A stretch of DNA of 64,000 bases from positions 496,001-560,000 of the forward strand of contig NZ_CP121354.1 in the NCBI RefSeq assembly GCF_029674545.1. Reading direction: 5' to 3'. Position numbers and translations under genes: made by a program. Source of the stretch: Mesorhizobium sp. WSM4904. GTDB taxonomy: Bacteria > Pseudomonadota > Alphaproteobacteria > Rhizobiales > Rhizobiaceae. Below the pieces are notes generated by a model, which worked only from the letters and a program-made list of their open reading frames with translations, had not been told where the DNA came from and ran no database searches. Each line of letters opens with the position of its first letter. The stretch's first letter is position 1. Of the stretch, positions 1-13,404 are shown in pieces.

Positions 1-594
1 GCCATCGGCATGCAGGCGGCCGCACGGGCACGCATCGTTCCGGGCGATGTCGCCGTCGTCGTCGGCTGTGGTCCGATCGGCATCATGATTGCGTTGGCCG
101 CGCTGGCGGGCGGCTGCTCCAAGGTTCTGATTTCCGACTTCTCCGCGCCCAAGCTCAAGATCGCGGGCCAGTATCCCGGCATCGCACCGGTCAATATCGG
201 CGAGGAGTCGCTGACCGACAGGGTGCGGGCAGCGACCGATGGCTGGGGGGCCGACATCGTGTTCGAGGCGAGCGGCAGCCCGAAGGCCTTCGCCAATCTG
301 TTCGATCTCGTGAGGCCCGGCGGCGCGCTGGTGCTGGTCGGACTGCCGGTCGAACCGGTCAGCCTCGACGTGCCGGCGGCGATTTCCAAGGAAGTGCGCA
401 TCGAGACGGTGTTCCGCTACGCCAACATCTTCGATCGCGCCCTGCAGCTCATTGCTTCCGGCAAGGTCGACCTCAAGCCGCTGATCACCGGCACTTATGA
501 TTTTCCAGACAGCATCAAGGCATTCGAGCGGGCGGCGCAGGGCAACCCGCAGGACGTCAAGCTGCAGATCCTGCTCACCGGCGAGAAGGGCTGA
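1..594 (+). CDS. Zinc-type alcohol/polyol dehydrogenase, C-terminal part
   Basis: This is the C-terminal part (about 197 residues) of a medium-chain alcohol/polyol dehydrogenase; the frame is open from base 1 and the start lies left of the window. The Rossmann domain is visible, with a GCGPIG glycine motif about 20 residues in and an acidic residue (SDFS) after the second strand, which suits NAD as cofactor. The zinc-binding N-terminal domain is not in the window. The stop is 3 bp before the next ABC ATPase gene on the same strand, so it is probably the tail of a sugar or polyol uptake operon. The family oxidises a hydroxyl of a polyol such as sorbitol or xylitol; the substrate here cannot be told. 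Confidence 0.85.
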   Translation, partial: AIGMQAAARARIVPGDVAVVVGCGPIGIMIALAALAGGCSKVLISDFSAPKLKIAGQYPGIAPVNIGEESLTDRVRAATDGWGADIVFEASGSPKAFANLFDLVRPGGALVLVGLPVEPVSLDVPAAISKEVRIETVFRYANIFDRALQLIASGKVDLKPLITGTYDFPDSIKAFERAAQGNPQDVKLQILLTGEKG

Positions 595-597
595 CCC

Positions 598-1683
<1,086 letters not shown>

Positions 1684-1692
1684 CTCGAAGGT

Positions 1693-3279
1693 CTATCGTA
1701 TCGCGTCGAGCGCCTGGCGCTGGCGGTGCATTTCGAGGAAGATCCGGTAGTCGCGGTCGAAGCGGGCGCCGGCGGCCGGGTTCGAGTGACGCGTCCTGCC
1801 GCCCTGCTGCATGGCAACGCAGGCGGCGTTGAGGTCGGGGTAAAGCCCGGCGGCGGTCGCCGCCACCATGCCGGTGCCAAGCAGCACCGCCTCGTCGGCC
1901 AGCGGCTCGATGACGGTGCAGCCGGTGGCGTCGGCATAGAGCTCCATCAAGAGCGGGTTCTTGGTGTGGCCGCCGGTGACGTGCAGCGTGTCAATCAGAT
2001 AGCCGTTCTCGTTCAGGGCCTCCAGCACATGGCGCACGCCGAGCGCGATGCCGACGGCGGTGCGCCAGTAGAGCTTGCACAGACTGTCGAAGGAGGAATC
2101 GAGCGTCAGCCCGCTGACGACGCCGACCGCGTGCGGGTCGGCGAGCGGCGAGCGGTTGCCGTGGAAATCCGGCAGGACATGCAGCCGCGCCGCCAGCGCG
2201 TCGCCCTCCGCGGCGCGCAGCTCGGCGACGCGCCTGGCGATCCTGGCATGCATGGCCGCATCCGGCTCGCCGCCGGCGCCATGCCAGCGGATGATGTGGT
2301 CGAGCAGCGCGCCGGTGGCCGACTGGCCGCCTTCCGACAGCCATAGCTTCGGTAACGCCGCGCCATAATAGGGGCCCCAGACGCCGGCAAAGGGTTGCGG
2401 ATCCCGCGACATCGCCATGACGCAGGACGAGGTGCCGGCAATCAGCGCCAGATGCCGGCTGATATCCGTCTCGTCGCCGGCAAAGCCGCCGAGAACGCCG
2501 AGCGCGCCCGCATAGGCGTCAATGACGCCGGCGCCGACGCGGCATTTTTCGGTCAGGCCGAGATCGGCAGCCGCTTGCGCCGTCAGCGAGCCGATATCGG
2601 CGCCGACCGGGCTTGCCTTTTCCGGAAGATTGCCTTGCTCGAAGAGATCGCCGAGGCCGACGAGCTTGAAGAAATCGCGCCGCCAGCTTGTCTCCTCATG
2701 CGCCAGATAGGTCCATTTGGCCGTCAGCGTGCATTGCGAGCGGGCGAGCGAGCCGGTTGCCTTCCAGGTCAGGAAATCGGCGAGATCGAACAGATAGCCG
2801 GCTTCGTTCCACGTTCCGGGTAGATAGCGCTTCAGCCACATCAGCTTCGGCGTTTCCATTTCCGGCGACATCACACCGCCGATATAGTCGAGCACGGCAT
2901 GGCCGCTTCTGGTGCATTCGTCGGCCTCGGCGATGGCGCGATGATCGAGCCAGACGATGGTGTCCCAGCGTTTCTCGCCGGTGACCGAGACGCTGAGCTG
3001 GCCGCCTTGCCTGTCGCGCACGACAAGCGAGCAGGTGGCGTCGAAGGAAATGCCGACGATATCCGCCGCGACGACGCCTGCCTTTTCACGCGCGGCGCGC
3101 ACGGCGGCGCAGACGGCCGACCAGATGTTTTCCGAATCATGCTCGGCGTGATCGGGCCTGGGCTGGTGCATGGCGATCGGCCGCTCGGCGCGGCCGAGCA
3201 GATTGCCGTCGGAGTCGAGAATGCCCGCGCGAGCGCTCCCGGTGCCGACATCGACCGCGCAAACGAAACTCGTCGTCAA
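1693..3279 (-). CDS. FGGY-family pentulose kinase (last gene of smo operon)
   Basis: ATP-dependent kinase of the FGGY family, 528 residues, matching the usual size of the FGGY pentulose-kinase group. The N-terminal phosphate-binding motif AVDVGTGSARAG (about residues 8-19) and a C-terminal GGHTKNPLLMELYADATGC segment are visible. It likely phosphorylates the ketose made by the polyol dehydrogenases upstream (a D-ribulose or D-xylulose type sugar); the exact substrate is inference. The start appears to be TTG overlapping the TGA stop of the preceding HAD gene (TTGA), which implies translational coupling. It is the distal gene of the smoE-to-kinase transcript. Confidence 0.88.
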   Translation of the reverse strand: MTTSFVCAVDVGTGSARAGILDSDGNLLGRAERPIAMHQPRPDHAEHDSENIWSAVCAAVRAAREKAGVVAADIVGISFDATCSLVVRDRQGGQLSVSVTGEKRWDTIVWLDHRAIAEADECTRSGHAVLDYIGGVMSPEMETPKLMWLKRYLPGTWNEAGYLFDLADFLTWKATGSLARSQCTLTAKWTYLAHEETSWRRDFFKLVGLGDLFEQGNLPEKASPVGADIGSLTAQAAADLGLTEKCRVGAGVIDAYAGALGVLGGFAGDETDISRHLALIAGTSSCVMAMSRDPQPFAGVWGPYYGAALPKLWLSEGGQSATGALLDHIIRWHGAGGEPDAAMHARIARRVAELRAAEGDALAARLHVLPDFHGNRSPLADPHAVGVVSGLTLDSSFDSLCKLYWRTAVGIALGVRHVLEALNENGYLIDTLHVTGGHTKNPLLMELYADATGCTVIEPLADEAVLLGTGMVAATAAGLYPDLNAACVAMQQGGRTRHSNPAAGARFDRDYRIFLEMHRQRQALDAIR

Positions 3280-3959
3280 GATGCTTCTACTCTCGCTCCC
3301 AGGCCTGCAATCAGATCGGGCAATTGCAGCATGTCAGCGAATATAAAGTCCGGTTCACTTGACGCAAGCCGCGCCTTCAGCGCGGGGTTGTCAGCGTGCG
3401 ATCCGCCGGTGAAGGCAAAGACGCGCATGCCCGCCGCCCGCGCCGCGGCGACGCCGGCCGGGCTGTCCTCGATGACCAGGCATTTGCGCGGATGCGCCCG
3501 CATGCTGGCGGCGGCGTGGAGGAACAGGTCCGGCGCCGGCTTGCCGCGCGCGACCATGGCGGCGCTGAAGAGATGCGGCTCCAGCAGGGCCAGAAGGCCG
3601 GTGACGTCGAGCGCGTAGCGGATGCGCTCCAGCGTGCCGGAAGAGGCTACGCAATAAGGCAATCCCAGCCTCGGCAGGATCTCCTTGATGCCGGGGATCG
3701 GCTTCAGCTCTTCGCGGAACTTGCGCATCAGGTCGACGCGCATGGCGGTGAGATGCTGGTCGCTGATCTCCAGGCGGAACTCGCGGCCGAGGATCTCGCG
3801 CACGCTCTTCATGCTCTTGCCGAGGAAATGCTCATAGGCGGCGTCCTCGCTGACGGTGCCGCCGGCAAGCTCGATCATGCCGAGAAGCGCCGAGACCGAG
3901 AGCGCCTCGCTGTCGACCAGGACGCCGTCACAGTCGAAGATGACCAGCTCGGGCGTCAT
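3276..3959 (-). CDS. HAD-superfamily sugar phosphatase / beta-phosphoglucomutase-like hydrolase
   Basis: 227-residue HAD hydrolase. Motif I is FDCDGVLVDSEA at the N terminus, with the usual cap domain after it, motif II Ser in the VASSGT stretch and motif IV ED in VIEDSPAG. Members dephosphorylate small sugar or polyol phosphates, or act as phosphomutases. I chose the ATG at 3959: it follows the mtlK stop by 20 bp, and a longer open frame to 4229 would run through the mtlK C-terminal coding region. It lies between mtlK and the pentulose kinase, the arrangement I recall from rhizobial smo loci, so it probably clears a phosphorylated dead-end sugar. That role is inference. Confidence 0.9.
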   Translation of the reverse strand: MTPELVIFDCDGVLVDSEALSVSALLGMIELAGGTVSEDAAYEHFLGKSMKSVREILGREFRLEISDQHLTAMRVDLMRKFREELKPIPGIKEILPRLGLPYCVASSGTLERIRYALDVTGLLALLEPHLFSAAMVARGKPAPDLFLHAAASMRAHPRKCLVIEDSPAGVAAARAAGMRVFAFTGGSHADNPALKARLASSEPDFIFADMLQLPDLIAGLGARVEAS

Positions 3960-3979
3960 GCCAGCTGCTTCCAGTGGCC

Positions 3980-5458
<1,479 letters not shown>

Positions 5459-5515
5459 CTTACTTACCCTTCGGCCGATATGCAGCCCAACAATTCCGCC
5501 TCGTTCGGGAGAGCG

Positions 5516-5554
5516 GTGAGGGGCAGCGCTTGTTTTTGCGGTCCCGCCCCTCAC
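5516..5554 (-). repeat. Inverted repeat between smoS and mtlK
   Basis: A 9-bp inverted repeat (GTGAGGGGC at 5516-5524 and GCCCCTCAC at 5546-5554) with a 21-base loop in the 159-bp gap between smoS and mtlK. The arms resemble the GAGGGGCAGCGC ends of the CTCCCC-type repeats at 31559 and 60279. In the transcript it could fold and modulate processing between the two genes; it has no T-tract, so it is not a classic terminator. Confidence 0.4.
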
Positions 5555-5617
5555 CTGCCCCTCGGCGCGTCCTCCCCGGAGGACGGGAGGCGCGCCTTCC
5601 CCCTCAACTCATCCCCA

Positions 5618-6388
5618 TCAACTCATCCATTGACCGCCGTCGACGTTGTAGGTCTGGGCGACAATGTATTCGGCCTCGTCGCTGGCAAGGAAAACCGCCA
5701 TGCCGGTCAGGTCTTCCGCTCGGCCCATGCGGCCATAGGGCACGCTTTCGCCAACCAGCCGCTTCTTCTCGCCTTTCGGCCGGTTCTCGTATTTGGCGAA
5801 CAGCGAATCGACGTGATCCCAGTGCTCGCCGTCGACGACGCCGGGCGCGATGGCGTTGACGTTGATGCGGTGCTTGATCAGGTCGAGCCCGGCCGACTGG
5901 GTCAGCGAGATGACGGCAGCCTTGGTGGCGCAATAGACCGCGACCAGCGGCTCGCCGCGACGCCCGGCCTGACTCGCCATATTGATGATCCTGCCGCCTT
6001 TGCCACGCGCGATCATCGAGCGGGCGGCCGCCTGCAGCATGAACAGCGTGCCGGCGACGTTAACAGAGAACAGTCTGTCGTAGCTCGCGCGGCTGATCTC
6101 GACGATCGGCGCCAGGTCGAACAGCGCGGCATTGTTGATCAGGATGTCGAGACCGCCGGCCTTGGCCTCGACCGCCTTCACGGCGGCCTCGATCGAGGAC
6201 GGGTCGGTGACGTCAAGCCGGATCGCGTAAGCGGCAGAGCCGATATCCTTCGCGGTCGCTTCGGCCGCTTCGAGGTTGATGTCGGCGATCGCTACCGCGG
6301 CGCCTTCGCGCGCATAGGCTTCGGCGAAGGCCCGGCCGATGCCGCGCGCCGATCCGGTGATCAGCGCCGATTTGCCCTTCAGCCTCAC
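5618..6388 (-). CDS. smoS: Sorbitol (L-iditol) 2-dehydrogenase, SDR family
   Basis: Short-chain dehydrogenase of 256 residues, the length of the described Rhodobacter/rhizobial sorbitol dehydrogenase SmoS. Cofactor motif TGSARGIGRAF at residues 11-21, an aspartate (IADIN) pointing to NAD, the NNA motif, catalytic serine in NMASQAG and the YxxxK pair in YCATKAA are all visible. It oxidises D-glucitol to D-fructose and galactitol to tagatose in the known enzymes. It begins 10 bp after the smoK stop in the same operon, so transport and first oxidation are co-transcribed. Confidence 0.92.
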   Translation of the reverse strand: MRLKGKSALITGSARGIGRAFAEAYAREGAAVAIADINLEAAEATAKDIGSAAYAIRLDVTDPSSIEAAVKAVEAKAGGLDILINNAALFDLAPIVEISRASYDRLFSVNVAGTLFMLQAAARSMIARGKGGRIINMASQAGRRGEPLVAVYCATKAAVISLTQSAGLDLIKHRINVNAIAPGVVDGEHWDHVDSLFAKYENRPKGEKKRLVGESVPYGRMGRAEDLTGMAVFLASDEAEYIVAQTYNVDGGQWMS

Positions 6389-6398
6389 TTTGCCGTCC

Positions 6399-7403
<1,005 letters not shown>

Positions 7404-7444
7404 GGTTTCCTCCCGGGGATTTCGTCGTCCGCCGCTTGCGGCTC

Positions 7445-8269
7445 TTACTTCACGGCGCCAAAAGTCAGGCCGCGCACCAGCTGCTTCTGGCTGAACCAGC
7501 CCATGATCAGGATCGGGGCGATCGCCAGTGTCGAGGCCGCCGAGAGCTTGGCCCAGAACAGGCCTTGCGGGCTTGAGAAAGAGCTGATGAAGGCGGTAAG
7601 CGGCGCGGCGTCGGTGGTGGTCAAACGGATCGTCCAGAACGCCTCGTTCCAGGCCAGGATGATGTTCAACAGCATGGTCGAGGCGATACCCGGCACCGCC
7701 ATCGGCGTCAGAACATAGATGATCTCGTTCCACAGCGAGGCACCGTCCATGCGCGCCGCTTCGAGGATCTCGCCCGGAATCTCGCGGAAGTAGGTGTAGA
7801 GCATCCAGATCACGATCGGCAGGTTGATCAGCATCAGCATGACGGTCAGGCCGATGCGGCTGTCGAGCAGCCCGCTGTCGCGGAAGATCAGGTAGATCGG
7901 GAACAGCACCGCGACGGCCGGCATCATCTTGGTGGAGAGCATCCACATCAGGATGTCCTTGGTGCGCTTGGTCGGCGAGAAGGCCATCGACCATGCCGCC
8001 GGGATGGCGATGATGAGCGCAAGGACGGTCGAGCCGACCGACAGGATCACCGAATTCAGGAAGAACTTGAAGTAGCCGCTCTGCGCCTGCACTTCGGAAT
8101 AGCTTTCCGTGGTGCCGGACGGGATCAGGGCGAAGCCCTGGATCGCCTCCTGCTCCGACTTGAAGGAGGTGATGATCGTGTAAAGGATCGGAAAGAAGAT
8201 CAACAAGGCGACGATCCAGGCCGCGGCGGTGGCGATCGTCTTGTGCTGGGTGGTGACTGCGCGTGCCAT
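7445..8269 (-). CDS. smoG: Sorbitol/mannitol ABC transporter permease
   Basis: 274-residue inner-membrane permease of the MalG type with about six membrane spans. It carries the cytoplasmic EAA loop ([17 protein letters not shown]) that docks on the ATPase. I chose the ATG at 8269; the frame is open 22 codons further upstream but that part is derived from the adjacent palindromic repeat. It pairs with smoF, from which it is separated by a 207-bp gap filled with that repeat. Confidence 0.93.
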   Translation of the reverse strand: MARAVTTQHKTIATAAAWIVALLIFFPILYTIITSFKSEQEAIQGFALIPSGTTESYSEVQAQSGYFKFFLNSVILSVGSTVLALIIAIPAAWSMAFSPTKRTKDILMWMLSTKMMPAVAVLFPIYLIFRDSGLLDSRIGLTVMLMLINLPIVIWMLYTYFREIPGEILEAARMDGASLWNEIIYVLTPMAVPGIASTMLLNIILAWNEAFWTIRLTTTDAAPLTAFISSFSSPQGLFWAKLSAASTLAIAPILIMGWFSQKQLVRGLTFGAVK

Positions 8270-8311
8270 GGTCAGGTCCTCCCGTATCGGCGATGTTGGC
8301 GGCAGGGTCGA

Positions 8312-8446
8312 CCCCCACTCCGGTTTGCTGCGCAAACCACCTCTCCCCCGATCGACGGGGTAGAGGAAGGGCGAGGCTTCGATGCAGGCGTTTCCTCTCC
8401 CCCGGGCAGGGGGAGAGGTGTCCCGCGCAGCGGGACGGAGTGGGGG
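8312..8446. repeat. CTCCCC-type palindromic mosaic element between smoF and smoG
   Basis: About 135 bp. It opens with CCCCCACTCC, ends with GGAGTGGGGG, and has nested complementary arms (CACCTCTCCCCC against GGGGGAGAGGTG). Closely related half-elements occur at 14142-14205, 33823-33959 and 37790-37850. It sits inside the smo transcript, so its RNA would form a strong hairpin between smoF and smoG. It encodes no protein. Confidence 0.75.
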
Positions 8447-8476
8447 TGGTTCAGCGCACTTGGCATCGTCTCCCCC

Positions 8477-9349
8477 TTACTTGTCCAGGTTCTTGCCGAC
8501 GGCGCGCATGACGAAGAAGGCGACGATGTTGGCGAGAATGACCGCGATGACGCCACCCGCAGAGGCCTGGCCGATTTTGAACTCCAGCAGCGCTTTCTGG
8601 TAGACGAGGAAGGGCAGGTTGGTGGAGGCGTAGCCCGGGCCGCCATTGGTGGTGACCAGGATCTCGGCATAGATCGAAAGCAGGAAGATCGTCTGGATCA
8701 GGATGACGACGGTGATGGCGCGCGACATGTGTGGCAGCGTCAGATACCAGAAGCGGCTGAGGAAGCCGGCGCCGTCCATCTCGGCCGCCTCCTTCTGCTC
8801 GCCGTCGAGCGACTGCAGGGAGGTGAGCAGGATCAGCGTCGCGAAGGGCAGCCACTGCCAGGCGACGATGAGGATGACCGCCGTCAGCGGGTGCTGGCCG
8901 AACCAGTCGATGGGGTTGGCGCCGAAGAAACGGGCAATATCGGCGAAGACGCCGTATTGCGGGTGCATGATCATGTTCTTCCAGACAAGCGCCGCGACCG
9001 GCGGCATGACGAAGAAGGGCGAGATCACGAGGATGCGCACGATCCCCTGACCCCAGATCGGCTGGTCGAGGAGCATGGCCAAGAGGATGCCGCCGACCAC
9101 GGTGATGACCAGCACGCTGACCACGATGGTGAGCGTGTTGAGGATCGACTGCAGGAAGGCCGGGTTGGAGTAGAAGAGCTTGTAGTTGGAGAACCAGACG
9201 AACCCGTCACGGATCGGGTTCAGCGGGTTGTACTGGAGGAACGAGAACCAGATCGTGAAGACCAGCGGCACGATCATCCAGATGAACAGCAGGATCACCG
9301 ATGGCGCCATCATGAAACGGGCAAGCGAACGGGTTTGCTGAGTAGCCAT
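8477..9349 (-). CDS. smoF: Sorbitol/mannitol ABC transporter permease
   Basis: 290-residue MalF-type permease with about six membrane spans; the EAA loop is seen as EQKEAAEMDGAGFLSRFW. The ATG at 9349 is chosen because GGAGGG lies about 9 bases upstream; an upstream GTG at 9358 would overlap that ribosome site. First permease after the binding protein gene, from which it is separated by 140 bp holding a strong hairpin. Together with smoG it forms the membrane channel of the polyol importer. Confidence 0.93.
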   Translation of the reverse strand: MATQQTRSLARFMMAPSVILLFIWMIVPLVFTIWFSFLQYNPLNPIRDGFVWFSNYKLFYSNPAFLQSILNTLTIVVSVLVITVVGGILLAMLLDQPIWGQGIVRILVISPFFVMPPVAALVWKNMIMHPQYGVFADIARFFGANPIDWFGQHPLTAVILIVAWQWLPFATLILLTSLQSLDGEQKEAAEMDGAGFLSRFWYLTLPHMSRAITVVILIQTIFLLSIYAEILVTTNGGPGYASTNLPFLVYQKALLEFKIGQASAGGVIAVILANIVAFFVMRAVGKNLDK

Positions 9350-9414
9350 GACGGTCACCCTCCAAATGTCAGCCGGATCTTATAGTCGTGCCACAATTTT
9401 CCTGATTGTGAAGG

Positions 9415-9444
9415 TGGCCGCCCGAACTGGGTTTCGGGCGGCCA
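9415..9444 (-). promoter_or_regulatory. Intercistronic stem-loop between smoE and smoF
   Basis: A perfect 12-bp inverted repeat (TGGCCGCCCGAA at 9415-9426, its complement at 9433-9444) with a 6-base loop, located 45 bases after the smoE stop in the transcript. No T-run follows. Such hairpins behind binding-protein genes usually protect the upstream mRNA or cause partial termination, giving more binding protein than permease. That role is inferred from position. Confidence 0.7.
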
Positions 9445-9489
9445 TTGCCGGTCATGATGCGCTACCGGCGCTCGGCACCGGGAGGAGCC

Positions 9490-10800
<1,311 letters not shown>

Positions 10801-10823
10801 CAATTCCTCCCATAAACCAAGAT

Positions 10824-10857
10824 GAGCATTTGCCTTGGCTGTGGGCAATTACTCACC
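10824..10857 (-). promoter_or_regulatory. Candidate operator upstream of smoE
   Basis: The stretch 10843-10857 reads GGGCAATTACTCACC and matches GAGCAATTGCTTACC at 13281-13295 (upstream of the SorC-type regulator gene) at 12 of 15 positions. A weaker related copy, GAGCATTTGCC, lies at 10824-10834. The site is 43-57 bases before the smoE start. Similar sequences in front of a regulator and its likely target suggest a binding site for that regulator; I have no direct proof. Confidence 0.5.
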
Positions 10858-10970
10858 AAGCGTGAATTATGTCAAGCCGGAATCGATGCTGCAGCGCAGC
10901 ACAAATCGAAGCCGCCACCTGTCGGGGCAGCGCGGCGAAGGTTCGGCTTGTAGGCTGTTGTCGTGTCCGG

Positions 10971-11879
10971 CTACTGGCAGGCGATCTCGGCGAGGATCCA
11001 GTCGCGGAAGGCGCGGATTTTCGGCACGTTGCGCCGGGCGGTGGGATAGACCAGCCAATAGGCATGGCCGTCGTCGCCGACCAGGTCGAAGGGCTGGACC
11101 AGCCGGCCATCGGCGAGTTCGTTCTTGAACAGCGCCCTGGTCAGGATCGCCACGCCGTGGCCGGCCATGGCGGCATTCGCCTCGTAGGCCTGCGCGCCCA
11201 TGCTGGAGCCCGGCCGCTTGGCGAGGTCGTGTCCAGCGACACCGGCGGCCTCGAACCATTGCGTCCACCAGACATCGCCGGGATCGAGGATCGGCAGCCG
11301 CAAAAGGTCCGCCGGCTCCTTGACGCCGCCGATGCTCGCCGCAAGCTTCGGGCTCAGCATCGGCGTGAAATCGGCGTCGAGCAGTTTGTGCGCCTCCAGG
11401 CCCGGCCATTTGCCGCCGCCCGAGCGGATGGCGATATCGACATCCTCGCGTGCGAAATCGGTCAGGCGGCTCGACGTATCGAGCCGCACGGCAATTGCTG
11501 GATGGGCAAGCTGGAACGAGCCCAGATGCTGCGCCAGCCAGTTCGAGGCAAAAGTCAGCACGGTGGTTACGCACAGCAAACCGTCGGCGCCGCCACGCGC
11601 GGCGGCGTAGGCCTGACCCAGAATGGCAAAGGCCTCACTGACGGCAGGCGCCAGGCGCCGGCCCGGCTCGGTGAGTTCGATCTGCTTGGGACGGCGCAGG
11701 AACAACGGCGCGCCGATGCGCTCCTCGAGCAGCTTGATCTGGTAGCTCGCGGCAGCCTGAGTCATGCCGAGTTCCTGCGCTGCCCTGGTGAAGGAGAGAT
11801 GCCGGGCCACCGCTTCGAACACCCGAATCGCCTGCAGCGGCGGTAGCGGCGCGAGCTGTGGGGCGCTCAGATCGGGCAT
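10971..11879 (-). CDS. LysR-family transcriptional regulator (GcvA type)
   Basis: 302-residue LysR regulator. The N-terminal winged helix-turn-helix is at about residues 15-75 (SFTRAAQELGMTQAAASYQ) and the rest is the periplasmic-binding-like effector domain. The ATG at 11879 has an excellent AAGGAGG ribosome site. It lies upstream of smoE on the same strand but 170 bp away with a separate regulatory region, and is divergent from the DUF1127 gene. The effector and targets are unknown; the GcvA-like N terminus (PLQAIRVFEAVARHLSF) is shared with many amino-acid and metabolite regulators. Confidence 0.92.
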   Translation of the reverse strand: MPDLSAPQLAPLPPLQAIRVFEAVARHLSFTRAAQELGMTQAAASYQIKLLEERIGAPLFLRRPKQIELTEPGRRLAPAVSEAFAILGQAYAAARGGADGLLCVTTVLTFASNWLAQHLGSFQLAHPAIAVRLDTSSRLTDFAREDVDIAIRSGGGKWPGLEAHKLLDADFTPMLSPKLAASIGGVKEPADLLRLPILDPGDVWWTQWFEAAGVAGHDLAKRPGSSMGAQAYEANAAMAGHGVAILTRALFKNELADGRLVQPFDLVGDDGHAYWLVYPTARRNVPKIRAFRDWILAEIACQ

Positions 11880-11989
11880 AAAACCTCCTTATGGGTCATG
11901 ATCGAGGTTTAATTGGAAGCGCGAAGCCGCCAACCCGATATTTGGGGTCGACGATCAATCCAGTTCAAGCATGGCGAAGGCTGACGATC

Positions 11990-12175
11990 ATGACCACGAT
12001 GCAGGAAAAAATCGTTTCGACCCCGGCTCGCAGTTGGATTTCGCTGCTGGCGCGGGAATTTTCATGGTTCGCCAGCCGCAGGCGCGGTTATGTCGATATC
12101 CGGGAATTGTCGCCGCATCTGCAGCGGGACATGGGGTTTCTTGACGGCAACGATCCGCGCGAACGCTACGAATAG
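11990..12175 (+). CDS. DUF1127-type small protein
   Basis: 61-residue basic protein whose C-terminal half (YVDIRELSPHLQRDMGFLDG) has the pattern of the DUF1127 domain, common as one or more small genes in rhizobia. In related alphaproteobacteria such proteins bind RNA or affect phosphate and nitrogen metabolism; no function can be assigned here. The ATG at 11990 is preceded by GAAGG; a second ATG at 11999 is possible. Divergent from the LysR gene with 110 bp between the two starts. Confidence 0.75.
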   Translation: MTTMQEKIVSTPARSWISLLAREFSWFASRRRGYVDIRELSPHLQRDMGFLDGNDPRERYE

Positions 12176-12242
12176 CCGGGGCTCCCTTTTATCGGCGAGC
12201 GGCTGATCATGATGCATGGGCCTTCCGGGCCTCCGGCTCCGG

Positions 12243-13202
12243 TCACGCGCCGCCGAGAAGCGCGGCGGCCGTCCGTTCATCGGTGATGAGGCCGTTGACC
12301 AGCCGCCGGTTCACGGCGGCGAGGATGCCCGGCAGCTTGCGCTCGCCCATGGCCAACGCGATGACCAGCGATCTCTCGCGCGACGGCAAGGCGGCGGACG
12401 ACACCCGATCATTGGTGATGCCTTCGATCATGCGGCCTTCGCGGTCGAACACCCAGCCGACGATCTCGGCGACGCCGCCCGCCTTCTGCAGCGCCTTGAG
12501 TTCCCCTTCCGAAATGAAGCCGTCCTCGTAAAGCGGTGCCTTCGGGCCGAGATCGCCGATGCCGACGAAAGTGACGTCGGCTTCCGCGGCGAGCGCCAGC
12601 GTCGGCTGGATCATCGGCTGGCTGAGCAGCATGTCGCGCTCTTCCGGCGAGGAGGCGATGACCGGCAGCGGCATCGGGAAGGAGCGCGCCTTGACCCGGT
12701 CGGCCATGGTGAAGATGACGTTGTAGAAGGCGGCCGAGCCGTCGGGCGAGATGTTGCCGGTCAAGGACACGACCTTGTGCTGCGGGCACTCCATCGGCGG
12801 AAGCTGCTCGATCGCCGCCTTCAGCGTGCGCCCGGTGCCGATCGCCATGACGATCGGCGCGGCCGAACGCAGCCGCCGCTCGATCTCGGCCGCCGCGGCC
12901 TCGGCGACGCCGATCGTCGTCGAGGACGAGGTCGGATCGCTTGGCACCACTTCGACCAGATCGAGCGCGAAGCGCGACTTCAGCCGCGCGGCAAGGTCGA
13001 GGCAATTGGCGATCGGATGATCGACGCGCACCTTGATCAGGCCTTCCGACATCGCCAGCGACACGAGCCGCTGCGCCGTCTGCCTGGAAATGCCGAGCTT
13101 GGCGGCGATCTGATCCTGCGTGTTGCCGGCGACGTAGTAGAGCCAGCCGGCGCGCGCAGCGTCGTCCAATCTGGTGTTGCCGGTTTCCTGTCGCGAGTTC
13201 AC
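12243..13202 (-). CDS. SorC/DeoR-type sugar-binding transcriptional regulator
   Basis: 319-residue regulator with an N-terminal helix-turn-helix (DQIAAKLGISRQTAQRLV, about residues 29-46) and a C-terminal sugar-phosphate-binding domain of the SorC/DeoR type (IGTGRTLKAAIEQLP; FVGIGDLGP). The GTG start at 13202 is favoured by GGGAGG 6 bases upstream. Regulators of this type control polyol operons, and it is the best candidate for the smo regulator, being 1.4 kb upstream with a matching candidate operator before smoE. Effector is probably a phosphorylated sugar or the polyol itself (inference). Confidence 0.88.
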   Translation of the reverse strand: MNSRQETGNTRLDDAARAGWLYYVAGNTQDQIAAKLGISRQTAQRLVSLAMSEGLIKVRVDHPIANCLDLAARLKSRFALDLVEVVPSDPTSSSTTIGVAEAAAAEIERRLRSAAPIVMAIGTGRTLKAAIEQLPPMECPQHKVVSLTGNISPDGSAAFYNVIFTMADRVKARSFPMPLPVIASSPEERDMLLSQPMIQPTLALAAEADVTFVGIGDLGPKAPLYEDGFISEGELKALQKAGGVAEIVGWVFDREGRMIEGITNDRVSSAALPSRERSLVIALAMGERKLPGILAAVNRRLVNGLITDERTAAALLGGA

Positions 13203-13264
13203 ATCCTGCCTCCCCAGCCCGCACGTGGGCGGGCGCTATAGATTACAGCGAAAGCGGTTATGCG

Positions 13265-13295
13265 CAATTGTCAATTGAAAGAGCAATTGCTTACC
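13265..13295. promoter_or_regulatory. Candidate operator cluster before the SorC-type regulator
   Basis: Three CAATTG hexamers lie at 13265-13270, 13272-13277 and 13284-13289, the last inside a perfect GCAATTGC palindrome. They sit 63-93 bp upstream of the GTG start at 13202 and about 110-140 bp upstream of the HAD gene at 13405. The right part, GAGCAATTGCTTACC, resembles the sequence upstream of smoE. This fits autoregulation and control of smo by the same protein; inference only. Confidence 0.5.
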
Positions 13296-13404
13296 GCGAG
13301 CAACTGTCGCGGACGAATCAATTCGCCTTGCTTCAACCATTTGCCGGCCGGACGGTTTATCTCGATGGGGAAAGGCATTATGGGATCGGCAAAAGGAGCC
13401 TCGC

